Shown here piece by piece: positions 53,335-61,987 of a stretch of DNA of 64,000 bases. The stretch is taken from positions 115,406-179,405 of the forward strand of contig CAJTHL010000008.1 of NCBI GenBank assembly GCA_910576205.1, written 5' to 3'. A program made the position numbers and the translations under genes. Each line of letters begins with the position of its first letter. Within the stretch, counting starts at the first letter, position 1. This stretch comes from Clostridia bacterium (GTDB taxonomy: Bacteria; Bacillota; Clostridia; Lachnospirales; Lachnospiraceae). The notes under the pieces were generated by a model that was not told where the DNA came from, ran no database searches, and saw only the letters and a program-made list of their open reading frames with translations.

Positions 53335-53999
53335 CTGCGGTAAAACTGACACAGGGACAGAAAGTAGAGAAGAACCTGGGCGCCGTCACCGGTTTCCGGG
53401 TTCTTTTTCTGCCCGGTTTCCATCCGCTCAGGATGCCACTGGACGCCCAGAAGGGGAAGGGAGACGTGACAAAGGCCTTCCACCACCTGTCCCGGCCCAT
53501 ACTGCACAGGCAGAAGGCCCTCTCCCAGCCGGTCAACGGCCTGGTGGTGGGCGCTGTTGGTTACAAGAGAGGCCCCATAAAGCCGGTGCAGAAAAGTGTC
53601 CGGCACAACAGAGGTGGCATGTATCCGGTCTGTGCTGCCTGCGGCGTGGGCTCTTCGCAGAGGCTGCGGCAGATCCTGGATAAGGGTTCCCCCCAGGGCA
53701 ACATTGATTATCTGCATGCCCTTACAGATGCCAAGAATGGGTTTCTTCATTTTATAAAAGGCAGAAAACAGAGCCAGCTGCTGGCAGTCCAGGGGGATAT
53801 CCGCCGGATAGCTGCCTCTGTTTTCCTGGGAAAAGAATCCCGGATGGATATCTCCGCCTCCGGGCAGCAGGAGGCCGTCGAAGCGGGAGAGGGCATCCTG
53901 CGTCTCTGGAAGCCATACGATGGGACACGCGCCAATCCCTTTTAGAGCGCGCTCATAATTGCCGGTATGTTTTTTGTCGCCTGCAACCAAAATATGCAT
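53331..53999 (-). CDS. Class I glutamine amidotransferase-like hydrolase (peptidase C26)
   Basis: 222 residues. The nucleophile elbow GICKGMQ holds the catalytic Cys, and WHPERM the His and Glu. The rest (FDGLLLPGGGDIHPGFF, near N-terminus) matches gamma-glutamyl-GABA hydrolases (PuuD type), but no polyamine genes are nearby. It would cleave a gamma-glutamyl or related amide. An upstream ATG at 54128 gives a long unrelated extension; GGGAGG lies 7 nt before 53999, which I prefer. Its 3' end overlaps that of the kinase gene, so the pair is convergent without a terminator. Confidence 0.87.
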   Translation of the reverse strand: MHILVAGDKKHTGNYERALKGIGACPIVWLPETQDALSRFDGLLLPGGGDIHPGFFSQENRGSYPADIPLDCQQLALFSAFYKMKKPILGICKGMQIINVALGGTLIQDLPQPLRRAHAAGSTDRIHATSVVPDTFLHRLYGASLVTNSAHHQAVDRLGEGLLPVQYGPGQVVEGLCHVSLPLLGVQWHPERMETGQKKNPETGDGAQVLLYFLSLCQFYRS

Positions 54000-54250
54000 A
54001 AAAATACCTCCCAAAAAGTCTTGACCTTCCCCCTGGTAGAAGGTGTAAAAAGAAAAAGCCGGGCGGCTGAAGAAAAGCAGGAAAGAAATTCGTTGTAACA
54101 ATGAGAATGTGGGAATAAGGCAGCACATGAGGGTTTGTTAGTAAGATATGGAAGAAAGGGAGAAAAAATACTTAAGATTTACGAAAGGCTCTTGCGGATT
54201 CTGAAAAATGTGTTATTGTATTATCTAAGTAATACAAAGAGGAGGATTAT

Positions 54251-54958
54251 ATGAGTGCGCTGATAGAAGTGAGCGATATCTGTAAGATTTACAATCCAGG
54301 CGAAAACGAAGTCCGGGCCCTGGACAATGTAAGCTTACGAATAGACAGAGGAGAATTTGTGGCAATTATCGGCCAGTCTGGCTCCGGAAAGTCCACGCTG
54401 ATGAATATGCTGGGCTGTCTGGATGTGCCAACCTCTGGCACGTATTATCTGAACGGAAAAGATGTGTCGGCTCTCACAGACGACGAGCAGTCGGATATCC
54501 GGAACCTGGAGATCGGCTTCATATTCCAGGGGTTTAATCTCATAGGAAATCTGACGGCCCAGGAAAATGTGGAGCTGCCTTTGATATACAGGGGCGTGGG
54601 GAAAAGGGAACGCCATGCCCTGGCAGTGGAGGCTTTAAGGCAGGTGGGGCTCTCCCACAGAATGGATCACAGGCCCAACGAAATGTCCGGCGGACAGCAG
54701 CAGCGGGTTGCCATCGCCAGGGCCATAGCGGCAAAACCGCCGCTGATACTGGCGGATGAGCCCACGGGAAACCTGGATTCCGCCTCCACAAAGGAGATTA
54801 TGCAGATTCTGAAAGGGCTGCACCAGGATAACAGAACCGTGATTCTGATTACCCATGACAATGAGATAGCCGCCCAGGCCTGGCGTGTCATACGGATCCG
54901 GGACGGAAAAATAGAATCTGACAGTATAAACGAGGAAGCCATGGAGGAGAGAGGTTGA
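54251..54958 (+). CDS. ABC exporter ATPase (MacB/LolD type)
   Basis: 235 residues. Walker A GQSGSGKST, Q-loop FQGFNLIGNL, signature MSGGQQQRVAIARAI and Walker B LILADEPTGNLD are intact. It belongs to the MacB-like class that powers peptide or drug export with a membrane-fusion protein and a FtsX permease. The three genes are close-packed: ATPase stop and adaptor start share one A (TGATG), and the permease starts 2 bp after the adaptor stop. AGAGGAGG precedes the ATG. Confidence 0.95.
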   Translation: MSALIEVSDICKIYNPGENEVRALDNVSLRIDRGEFVAIIGQSGSGKSTLMNMLGCLDVPTSGTYYLNGKDVSALTDDEQSDIRNLEIGFIFQGFNLIGNLTAQENVELPLIYRGVGKRERHALAVEALRQVGLSHRMDHRPNEMSGGQQQRVAIARAIAAKPPLILADEPTGNLDSASTKEIMQILKGLHQDNRTVILITHDNEIAAQAWRVIRIRDGKIESDSINEEAMEERG

Positions 54959-56688
54959 TGGAGATGATTATGACAGTGGAAAGCCCGGCAAAGGAGTGGG
55001 AGAACGAGACGGAAGCCTGGGGAACCGGGGCAGAACAGACACCGGCGAAAAAGAAATTTTCCTTTCCGAAGGTTTCTTTTGCAAAACTGCCCTTTGGGCG
55101 GAAAAAGGACGGGGATACCTGGGACAGGGAAAAACCGGAGAAAGTAAAAAAAGAAAAACCCCCCAAAGAGAAAAAGGTACTGACAAAGGAGCAGAAAAAG
55201 AAGCGCAGGAAAACGTTTATTATCTGGGGAGTCATTGTGGTTCTGCTGGCGTGGCTGTTTCTGCCAGGACTGTTTGCCGGGGAGCAGCTTCCCGCGGTGA
55301 ACGTTGTCCAGGCGGCCCAGGGGGACGTGGCCCAGACCATTACAGGTAGCGGAACCGTAAAGTCAGAGGTTGAGACGGCTTATTTTTCCCCAGTAAGCGC
55401 TACCGTAAATCACTGCGGTCTGTCTGTGGGAGACACGGTGTCCAAGGGCGACGTGCTGCTGACCTACGACGCTGCAGAGCTGGATCACCTGTATCAGCAG
55501 GCGGATCTTACCGGGGATGCAGGTACATACGGCTATCAGGACGCCATCACCAGGGATAACGAGAATATTTCCGAGTACAACCGTTCCACCCATGATATCG
55601 GAATCCTGGAGCAGCAGGTGGAGGACTGGGACAAAACGGTGGAGCATTTGAACGACCGGGTTTCCGAGTACAGCGGAAAGCAGGCGGAGTCGGCCCAGAC
55701 ACTGGCGATTAAACAGGGACTTCTGACAGAGGCTGAGCAGAAGGTGGTTAAAGCTGAGGCAGATCTGAAGGTTGCGCAGACTGCTACAAGCTCTGGTTCA
55801 TCAGACAAGACTGTAGCCCAGGCTAAGGCAGATCTGGACGCGGCAAAAGCGGAAGTATCAAAGATTCAGTCAGAAATAAACGAAGAGCAGGATTATCTTA
55901 ACGAGGTGAGCAGCAAACTGGGCGATTACCAGAACCGTCTGAAGGATGCCAGCAAGGAGCTGGGAGACTTCAACTCCGACCTGGCAGAGCAGAAAGGCAT
56001 CCAGTCCGCTTCCGACGGAGCCCGTCTCACAGGGGCGGCCCGCTCACAGCTTGCCGCCAACGAGGATTTAAATAAGCTGAACGCATCCGTTACCAAGGAG
56101 CAGGTGGAAAAGGGAAGAAACGGCATTGTAGCTGATTACTCCGGTGTGGTGACCTCTGTGACAGTGGTGGAGGGCGGCCCGGCAGCCCAGGGAAGCGCGC
56201 TGTTTACCATTGCCAGCAATGAGGACGTGGTGGTGGAAATGAATGTGACCAGATACGACCTGGAAAAGCTGGAGGAAGGCCAGCAGGCAGTGATTACCAT
56301 GGCGGGTAAGGAGTATACGGGAACCGTGACCAAATTAAGCCGTCTGGCAGAGAAGAACGAGAAGGGAACCCCGGTAGTCAAGGCGGAGGTTAAGATTGAG
56401 AATCCCGACGAAAACGTATATCTGGGTCTGGAAGCCAACGTAAGTATCAAGGGCAAGGAATCTACCGGTGTGCTGACCGTTCCGGTGGAGGCCGTGAATA
56501 CCGGCCAGGAAGGAACCTTCTGCTATGTGGTGGAGGATGGCGTCATCGTAAAGAAGCAGGTGGAAACCGGCCTGTCCTCTGATATGACCGTGGAGATCGT
56601 GTCCGGTCTGTCCGCGGGAGACCAGGTGGTGAGAAGCGGCGCAGAGCTTCTGCAAGAGGGTATGAAAGTCATGGCTGTGGAGGAGTAG
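54958..56688 (+). CDS. Membrane-fusion adaptor protein (MacA/HlyD type)
   Basis: 576 residues. A long Lys/Pro/Glu-rich cytoplasmic tail (about 1-83, with EKPEKVKKEKPPKEKKVLTKEQKKKRRK) precedes one transmembrane helix (about 85-103, IIWGVIVVLLAWLFLPGLF). Outside are a biotinyl-lipoyl-like half, a long coiled coil (about 190-345), the second half, and beta-barrel domains (ADYSGVVTSVTVVEGGPA, NVYLGLEANVSIKG). In MacA-type proteins the N-terminal tail is short, so this one is unusual. It would link the permease to the outer cell wall space. The start ATG at 54958 lies one base inside the ATPase stop. Confidence 0.92.
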   Translation: MEMIMTVESPAKEWENETEAWGTGAEQTPAKKKFSFPKVSFAKLPFGRKKDGDTWDREKPEKVKKEKPPKEKKVLTKEQKKKRRKTFIIWGVIVVLLAWLFLPGLFAGEQLPAVNVVQAAQGDVAQTITGSGTVKSEVETAYFSPVSATVNHCGLSVGDTVSKGDVLLTYDAAELDHLYQQADLTGDAGTYGYQDAITRDNENISEYNRSTHDIGILEQQVEDWDKTVEHLNDRVSEYSGKQAESAQTLAIKQGLLTEAEQKVVKAEADLKVAQTATSSGSSDKTVAQAKADLDAAKAEVSKIQSEINEEQDYLNEVSSKLGDYQNRLKDASKELGDFNSDLAEQKGIQSASDGARLTGAARSQLAANEDLNKLNASVTKEQVEKGRNGIVADYSGVVTSVTVVEGGPAAQGSALFTIASNEDVVVEMNVTRYDLEKLEEGQQAVITMAGKEYTGTVTKLSRLAEKNEKGTPVVKAEVKIENPDENVYLGLEANVSIKGKESTGVLTVPVEAVNTGQEGTFCYVVEDGVIVKKQVETGLSSDMTVEIVSGLSAGDQVVRSGAELLQEGMKVMAVEE

Positions 56689-56690
56689 AG

Positions 56691-57917
56691 ATGGCGCAAT
56701 TACTGGAATACATAAAAATGGCCATAGACAACATCAAGGCCAACAAAGGGCGTTCTATTCTGACCATGCTGGGTATTATTATCGGCATTGCCTCCGTAAT
56801 CATGATTATGTCCGTGGGCCAGGGAGCCAAGAGCTCCATCAGCGACGATCTCAACGCCATAGCCGGGGGACAGATTTTTGTCAGCGGCGCCTACGGGGAG
56901 GGTACACAGATCTATCTGACGCCGGCGGATCTTGAAGCCATCAAAGAGCAGATCGAAGGGGTGAAGGGGGCATGTCCCAATGACAGTATGTCCGGAACGC
57001 TCCAGGCTCCCAAAGGAGAATTTTCCCTAAGCGTCACAACCGGAACGGCGGACCTGAAATATATGAATAACCCGGAGATGAAATACGGACGCTATTTTAC
57101 GGACGCGGATGTGGAGGCCATGAACCTGGTAGCCGTGGTAGGTGAAAGCGATGCCCGGAAGCTCTTTGGCACCGACAACGTGGTAGGGCTGACTGTGGAG
57201 GCCACGATCTTTGAGACTACCCAGGAGATCACCATCATAGGCGTATACAAGGAGGAGGACTCTACCAGCGCCCTTACCTCCAGTATGATGTACAATTCCA
57301 ACCGGGTATCCTTCTACATGCCTTACACCTCCAACTATGCCTTCGGCTATATTCTGGATGAATTTTATGGCATCTATGTGTTCTGCGAGAGCGGATACGG
57401 TGGAAGAGCCGTGGGAAATGAGATTGTAAGCCTCCTGGAACGGCGTTATCATGTGCAGGGACAGGACAAATTTTATGTGGAGGACGCGGAAAGCCAGATT
57501 TCCATGATTACCGATATGCTGGATATGCTGACGGCTTTTATCTCGTTTGTGGCGGCCATTGCTCTTCTGGTAGGCGGTATCGGCGTGATGAATATTATGC
57601 TGGTGTCCGTCACAGAGCGCACCAGGGAGATCGGCATCCGGAAGGCCCTGGGTGCCAGAACCGGCTCCATTATGATGCAGTTTCTCTCGGAATCCGCCAT
57701 TATCACGGCCCTGGGAGGCATTATCGGCATTATTCTGGGAATGCTGGGGGCAAAGGGCATCTGCTCCCTGCCCATGCTGGGGATTGAACCCAAGACCAGC
57801 TTTGCCACCATTTTGTTCGCCACCCTGTTTTCCTCCGGTGTGGGAATCTTCTTTGGCATCTATCCTGCCAGAAAGGCGGCAAAGATGAGCCCCATTGAGG
57901 CTTTACGGAGAAATTAG
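56691..57917 (+). CDS. MacB-type FtsX permease
   Basis: 408 residues. MacB_PCD external domain between helix 1 (about 20-42, GRSILTMLGIIIGIASVIMIMSVG) and three later helices (about 275-300, 325-355, 365-390). Final blocks ERTREIGIRKALGARTGSIMMQFLSESAIITALGGIIG and PARKAAKMSPIEALR are the FtsX hallmarks. Together with the ATPase and adaptor it should export a peptide or antibiotic; the two-component genes upstream may regulate it. A bidirectional-like terminator follows. Confidence 0.95.
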   Translation: MAQLLEYIKMAIDNIKANKGRSILTMLGIIIGIASVIMIMSVGQGAKSSISDDLNAIAGGQIFVSGAYGEGTQIYLTPADLEAIKEQIEGVKGACPNDSMSGTLQAPKGEFSLSVTTGTADLKYMNNPEMKYGRYFTDADVEAMNLVAVVGESDARKLFGTDNVVGLTVEATIFETTQEITIIGVYKEEDSTSALTSSMMYNSNRVSFYMPYTSNYAFGYILDEFYGIYVFCESGYGGRAVGNEIVSLLERRYHVQGQDKFYVEDAESQISMITDMLDMLTAFISFVAAIALLVGGIGVMNIMLVSVTERTREIGIRKALGARTGSIMMQFLSESAIITALGGIIGIILGMLGAKGICSLPMLGIEPKTSFATILFATLFSSGVGIFFGIYPARKAAKMSPIEALRRN

Positions 57918-57939
57918 ACACACGGCACAGGCGCAGAGT

Positions 57940-57981
57940 AAAAAGGACATCCAGGGAGAAAACGGTCTGGATGTCCTTTTT
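57940..57981. terminator. Terminator between the exporter operon and fabZ
   Basis: AAAAGGACATCCAG (57941-57954) pairs with CTGGATGTCCTTTT (57967-57980). It carries T/A runs on both sides and can end transcription from both directions. Confidence 0.85.
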
Positions 57982-58033
57982 GCGCCACAGGGAAACGGGG
58001 TCTTTCCAGGGGCGTCCCCCTTTAGGGGCCCTT

Positions 58034-58462
58034 CTACCCCAGCATAAAGGTAAGATCGGCCTTTGCCACAACCTTTCCGTCTACGGAGGCCACGGCTTCC
58101 CCAAGGCCCACAGGCCCTTTTTCCCGGGTAATCCTGGTCTCCAGACGAAGGGTATCCCCAGGGACGACCTTACCCTTGAAACGACACCTGTCAATTCCGC
58201 CGAAATACGCGATCTTCCCCTTGTTTTCTGGCTTGGACAGGATGGCCACGGCCCCGGTCTGGGCCAGAGCCTCAATAATCAGCACCCCCGGCATTACCGG
58301 CTCCTGGGGGAAATGTCCCTGGAAGAAGTCTTCCCGGAAGGTTACGCATTTGTAGCCGATGGCAAACTTCCCCGGCTCATAATCCTCAATTCTGTCCACC
58401 AGAAGGAAGGGATGGCGGTGGGGGATAATTTCCTGGATTTCTTTTGTAGTCAGACTATTCAT
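58034..58462 (-). CDS. fabZ: 3-hydroxyacyl-ACP dehydratase FabZ
   Basis: 142 residues. The hot-dog fold has PHRHPFLLVD (catalytic His15) and GHFPQEPVMPGVLIIEALAQ with the catalytic Glu. It removes water from 3-hydroxyacyl-ACP in fatty-acid elongation. A longer start at 58498 is rejected: GAGGAA lies before 58462 and the family begins there. It follows fabK on the minus strand by 71 bp, a split-off pair of the FAS II genes. Confidence 0.95.
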   Translation of the reverse strand: MNSLTTKEIQEIIPHRHPFLLVDRIEDYEPGKFAIGYKCVTFREDFFQGHFPQEPVMPGVLIIEALAQTGAVAILSKPENKGKIAYFGGIDRCRFKGKVVPGDTLRLETRITREKGPVGLGEAVASVDGKVVAKADLTFMLG

Positions 58463-58533
58463 ATGGCATTCCTCATTTCTTGTAAATATAGTTGACAAGC
58501 CCCTGTCCAGGGCCCTTTTAGAGAACGTCCGGA

Positions 58534-59466
58534 TTAGGGACGGCTTCCTTTTAACAGCGCTTCGGCTTCCCGGGTGAGCTTACATATCAGGTCTTTACAG
58601 CTTAGGGCCTCCTTCACAAGGCCTGCGCTCTGTCCGGCCATCAGGCTTCCGTTTGCCACATCGCCTTCTACCACAGCCTTTTGAAGTCCCCCCAGGGTCA
58701 GATGCTCCAGCTCCTCAAAGGATGCCCCGGCAGCTTCCAGCTTCAGGTACTCCTTTGTCATCCTGTTCCGGAGGGCCCGTACCGGGTGGCCGGTGGAACG
58801 CCCGGTGACTTTGGTGTCGATATCCTTTGCTTTGAGGACACTGTTTTTATAGTTTTCATGCACCTGGGACTCTGTGGTGACAATGAAATGGGTGCCCATC
58901 TGCACGCCCTCGGCTCCCAGCATAAAGGCGGCGGCAATGCCCCGCCCGTCGGCGATTCCCCCTGCGGCGATGACCGGGATATTTACGGCATCCGCCACCT
59001 GGGGCACAAGAGTCATGGTGGTAAGTTCTCCGATGTGGCCCCCGGATTCACAGCCCTCCGCCACCAGGGCGTCAGCCCCGCAGCGTTCCATCCGTCTGGC
59101 CAGGGCCACGGAGGCGACCACGGGAATCACCTTGATACCGGCTTCTTTCCAGAGCTGTATATATTTTTCCGGGCTTCCGGCGCCGGTGGTGACAACACTG
59201 ACACCCTCCTTGGCCACAACATGGGCTACTTCTTCCGCATAAGGACTCATCAGCATAATATTGACGCCAAAGGGCTTGTCTGTCAGCTCTCTTGCCGCCC
59301 GTATCTGGTCCCGCACCCACTGGGCCGGCGCGCTGGCGGCTCCGATAAGCCCCAGGCCGCCTGCTTCAGATACGGCCGCTGCCAGATGGTATTCCGCCAC
59401 CCAGGCCATGCCGCCCTGGATAATGGGGGATTCAATTCCAAGTAAATCTGTGATTTGTGTTTTCAT
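58534..59466 (-). CDS. fabK: Enoyl-ACP reductase FabK
   Basis: 310 residues. The FMN TIM barrel has IIQGGMAWVAEYHLAAAVSEAGGLGLIG, GVNIMLMSPYAEEV, VTTGAGSPEKY, HIGELTTMTLVPQVADAVNIPVIAAGGIADGRG and MAGQSAGLV, close to streptococcal FabK rather than general nitronate monooxygenases. It reduces enoyl-ACP with NAD(P)H in lipid synthesis; FabK enzymes are resistant to triclosan. It is followed by fabZ on the same strand. The rest of the FAS II cluster is not in the window. Confidence 0.93.
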   Translation of the reverse strand: MKTQITDLLGIESPIIQGGMAWVAEYHLAAAVSEAGGLGLIGAASAPAQWVRDQIRAARELTDKPFGVNIMLMSPYAEEVAHVVAKEGVSVVTTGAGSPEKYIQLWKEAGIKVIPVVASVALARRMERCGADALVAEGCESGGHIGELTTMTLVPQVADAVNIPVIAAGGIADGRGIAAAFMLGAEGVQMGTHFIVTTESQVHENYKNSVLKAKDIDTKVTGRSTGHPVRALRNRMTKEYLKLEAAGASFEELEHLTLGGLQKAVVEGDVANGSLMAGQSAGLVKEALSCKDLICKLTREAEALLKGSRP

Positions 59467-59492
59467 ATGGGTTTATCTCCTGTTTTAAAGAT

Positions 59493-59521
59493 ATTCTATC
59501 ACATTGCGGCTTTATTTTCCA
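59493..59521 (-). promoter_or_regulatory. Promoter of fabK-fabZ
   Basis: On the minus strand TGGAAA (59516-59521) and TAGAAT (59493-59498), 17-nt spacer, 27 bp before the fabK start. Confidence 0.6.
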
Positions 59522-59646
59522 CAAAAAGGGAGGGGGAAATTACGGAAAAAAGAAAGATATTGTGCTGGGGAGGGAAATCCTTTATAATAGAAATACCTTT
59601 GCGGTACGGGAAAGGCTGTCTGCTGAAATACCTGGGGTGAAAAGGA

Positions 59647-59679
59647 ATTTTTACAGACGTGTTCCCGATCTGTGAAAAT
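59647..59679. promoter_or_regulatory. Inverted repeat before the DAACS symporter gene
   Basis: ATTTTTACAGA (59647-59657) and TCTGTGAAAAT (59669-59679) pair with one G-U around an 11-nt centre, 43 bp before the symporter start. It is either an operator or a leader hairpin. Confidence 0.5.
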
Positions 59680-59722
59680 AGAATATCTATAAAAGAGGAT
59701 AAAAAAGGGGGTAGTATTGGTT

Positions 59723-60901
59723 ATGAAAAATATCTGGAAAAGCCTTCCGTTCCGGCTTCTGGTAGGCGTGGCACTGGGAATTCTTCTGGGGCTTGTGGCT
59801 AACGGGCCGGTGATGAATGTGGTGGTGACCCTGAAACAGGTAATGGGGCAGGTGATTACGTTCTGCGTGCCCTTGATTGTGATTGGATTTATCGCGCCTT
59901 CCATTACAAAGCTGGGACAGAACGCTTCCCGCATGCTGGGGGTGGCCCTGGTTCTGGCCTATGTATCGTCCATCGGGGCGGCGCTTTTTGCCATGGCGGC
60001 AGGCTACGGGCTGATTCCGCACCTGTCTATTGTATCGGATGTGGAGGGGCTGAAAAAGCTCCCGGATGTGATCTTTAACCTGGAGATTCCGCAGATTATG
60101 AGCGTAATGAGCGCCCTGGTGTTTTCCGTGCTTCTGGGTCTTGCCGTGACCTGGACAAAGGCGAAGCACACGGAGGAGATTTTAAACGAATTCCAGCAGA
60201 TTGTGCTTGGTATTGTTACCAGGGTGGTGATTCCACTGCTGCCCTTCTATATTGCGGTTACTTTTTGCGGCCTGGCTTACGAGGGGACCATTACAAAACA
60301 GCTTCCGGTATTCTTGAAGGTGATTCTGATTGTAATGGTAGGGCATTACCTCTGGATGCTGCTGCTGTACGCGCTGGCCGGCATTTATTCCGGGAAAAGT
60401 CCCCTTGAGGTGGTAAGGCATTATGGGCCGGCTTATATTACGGCGGTGGGAACCATGTCTTCTGCGGCCACTCTGGCGGTGGCGCTGCGGTGTGCGCGGA
60501 AATCCTCTGTGCTGCGGCAGGATATGGTGGATTTCGGAGTTCCCCTCTTTGCCAATATCCATCTTTGCGGCTCCGTGCTGACAGAGGTATTCTTTGTCAT
60601 GACTGTGTCCCAGATCCTCTATGGGAATATGCCTTCCCTGGGCACCATGATTTTATTCTGCCTGCTGCTGGGCGTATTTGCCATTGGAGCGCCGGGTGTA
60701 CCGGGAGGAACCGTGATGGCGTCCCTGGGTCTGATTGTGGGCGTCCTGCTCTTTGACGATACGGGAACCGCACTGATGCTGACTATTTTCGCCCTCCAGG
60801 ACAGCTTCGGAACCGCCTGCAATGTAACCGGAGACGGTGCGCTGACGCTGATGCTGACAGGATACGCGGAGAAACATCATATTAAGGCAGAGAAACAGTA
60901 G
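59723..60901 (+). CDS. Dicarboxylate/amino acid:cation symporter (DAACS family)
   Basis: 392 residues with about eight transmembrane helices and two re-entrant loops. Visible family blocks: GTMSSAATLAVALRCARKS (hairpin 1), VPLFANIHLCGSV, GAPGVPGGTVMASLG (hairpin 2) and GTACNVTGDGALTLMLTG. The NVTGD block aligns with the NxxGD region that binds cation and substrate. It imports dicarboxylates or amino acids such as glutamate or serine with Na+ or H+. An in-frame TTG at 59717 is rejected in favour of ATG at 59723, which has AAGGGGGT 10 nt upstream. Confidence 0.9.
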   Translation: MKNIWKSLPFRLLVGVALGILLGLVANGPVMNVVVTLKQVMGQVITFCVPLIVIGFIAPSITKLGQNASRMLGVALVLAYVSSIGAALFAMAAGYGLIPHLSIVSDVEGLKKLPDVIFNLEIPQIMSVMSALVFSVLLGLAVTWTKAKHTEEILNEFQQIVLGIVTRVVIPLLPFYIAVTFCGLAYEGTITKQLPVFLKVILIVMVGHYLWMLLLYALAGIYSGKSPLEVVRHYGPAYITAVGTMSSAATLAVALRCARKSSVLRQDMVDFGVPLFANIHLCGSVLTEVFFVMTVSQILYGNMPSLGTMILFCLLLGVFAIGAPGVPGGTVMASLGLIVGVLLFDDTGTALMLTIFALQDSFGTACNVTGDGALTLMLTGYAEKHHIKAEKQ

Positions 60902-60927
60902 AAATTTCCGGTGAGAAGAGACGGCAG

Positions 60928-61827
60928 ATGAGAGAGGTATGGCTGGGGGATTCCATTCAGTTAATCCGGCAGGTGGAGGCAGAGTCTGTGGATCTGATTC
61001 TGTCGGATATCCCTTACGGAATCAGTTTTGAGGAATGGGATATTCTCCATGGAAATACAAATACGGCCCTTCTGGGGGCCAGCCCTTCCCAGCGGGAGAG
61101 CGGAAGCATTTTTAAGAGCAGGGGAAAGCCTTTAAACGGCTGGTCTCAAGCAGATAAACAGATCCCCCTGGAATACTATGGGTGGTGCATGCAGTGGGCC
61201 CCGGACTGGTACCGGGTGTTAAAGCCCGGGGCAAGCTGCTTTGTCTTTGCAGGCCGCAGGATGGCCCACCGCTGTATCTGCGCCCTGGAGGACGCGGGAT
61301 TTATTTTCAAGGATATGCTTGCCTGGGAAAAGGATTTCGCGGCCTACAGGGCCCAGCGGGTGAGCTGTGTCTTTGACCGGCGGGGAGATACGGAAAACAG
61401 CCGGAAATGGCAGGGGTGGAAGGTGGGAAACCTGCGGCCGCTGTTTGAGCCGGTTCTGTGGTTTATGAAGCCCTATCCCGTGGGCGGTACCCTCACAGAC
61501 AATATTTTAAAGCATGGGCTTGGAGCCTTCCATGAGGAGGCGTTAAAAAGCATGACAGATTTAAATAAAGGTCTGGAAGCGGGTTCTAATCTGCTGCGGG
61601 TACAGACCCAGAAAACAGACCGGGGCCTGCATCCCGCCCAGAAGCCGGTAAAGCTTATGGAGATTCTTATTGAATTAACCACAGTGGAAAACCAGAGGGT
61701 GCTGGATCCCTTCTGTGGCTGCGGAACCACGCTGGTAGCTGCGAAGAATCTGAACCGGCAGTATCTGGGCATGGAGCGAAGTGAGACTTATTACCGGGAA
61801 GCGTTAAAGCGGCTTGGCAAAAGCTGA
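60928..61827 (+). CDS. DNA N4/N6 methyltransferase, solitary
   Basis: 299 residues, beta-class order: catalytic motif IV SDIPYG (about 29-34, replacing DPPY) comes first, then the target region, and motif I DPFCGCGTTLVAAKNL near the C-terminus, followed by the usual YLGMERSETYY. It would methylate adenine or cytosine in a specific site. No restriction enzyme or other restriction-modification gene lies beside it. The N-terminal blocks (GDSIQLIRQVEAESVDLILSDIPYGI) resemble orphan methyltransferases carried by phages and other mobile DNA. The ribosome site is weak. Confidence 0.88.
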   Translation: MREVWLGDSIQLIRQVEAESVDLILSDIPYGISFEEWDILHGNTNTALLGASPSQRESGSIFKSRGKPLNGWSQADKQIPLEYYGWCMQWAPDWYRVLKPGASCFVFAGRRMAHRCICALEDAGFIFKDMLAWEKDFAAYRAQRVSCVFDRRGDTENSRKWQGWKVGNLRPLFEPVLWFMKPYPVGGTLTDNILKHGLGAFHEEALKSMTDLNKGLEAGSNLLRVQTQKTDRGLHPAQKPVKLMEILIELTTVENQRVLDPFCGCGTTLVAAKNLNRQYLGMERSETYYREALKRLGKS

Positions 61828-61841
61828 ATCAGAATAGAGGG

Positions 61842-61905
61842 AAAAGCTGCTATGGCTTCCAGAGAGATCTGTCCGGGAAACCTCTCTGAAAGCGGCGGCT
61901 TTTTT
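61842..61905 (+). terminator. Terminator before sigV
   Basis: The outer stem AAAAGCTGC (61842-61850) pairs with GCGGCTTTT (61895-61903); the inner stem CAGAGAG (61860-61866) with CTCTCTG (61882-61888); T-run follows. Confidence 0.75.
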
Positions 61906-61927
61906 GTTGCAAAAAAATAGCCGGAGA

Positions 61928-61958
61928 TGAAACTTTCCCAGGAGGGTTCCACGTCTAA
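61928..61958 (+). promoter_or_regulatory. ECF-type autoregulated promoter of sigV
   Basis: TGAAACTT (61928-61935) and CGTCTAA (61952-61958), 16-nt spacer, resemble the sites used by ECF sigma factors of the SigV class. Transcription would begin near 61964, downstream of an ATG at 61958. Confidence 0.75.
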
Positions 61959-61987
61959 TGATTAGAAACGGGAGAGGAGGAAAACCT

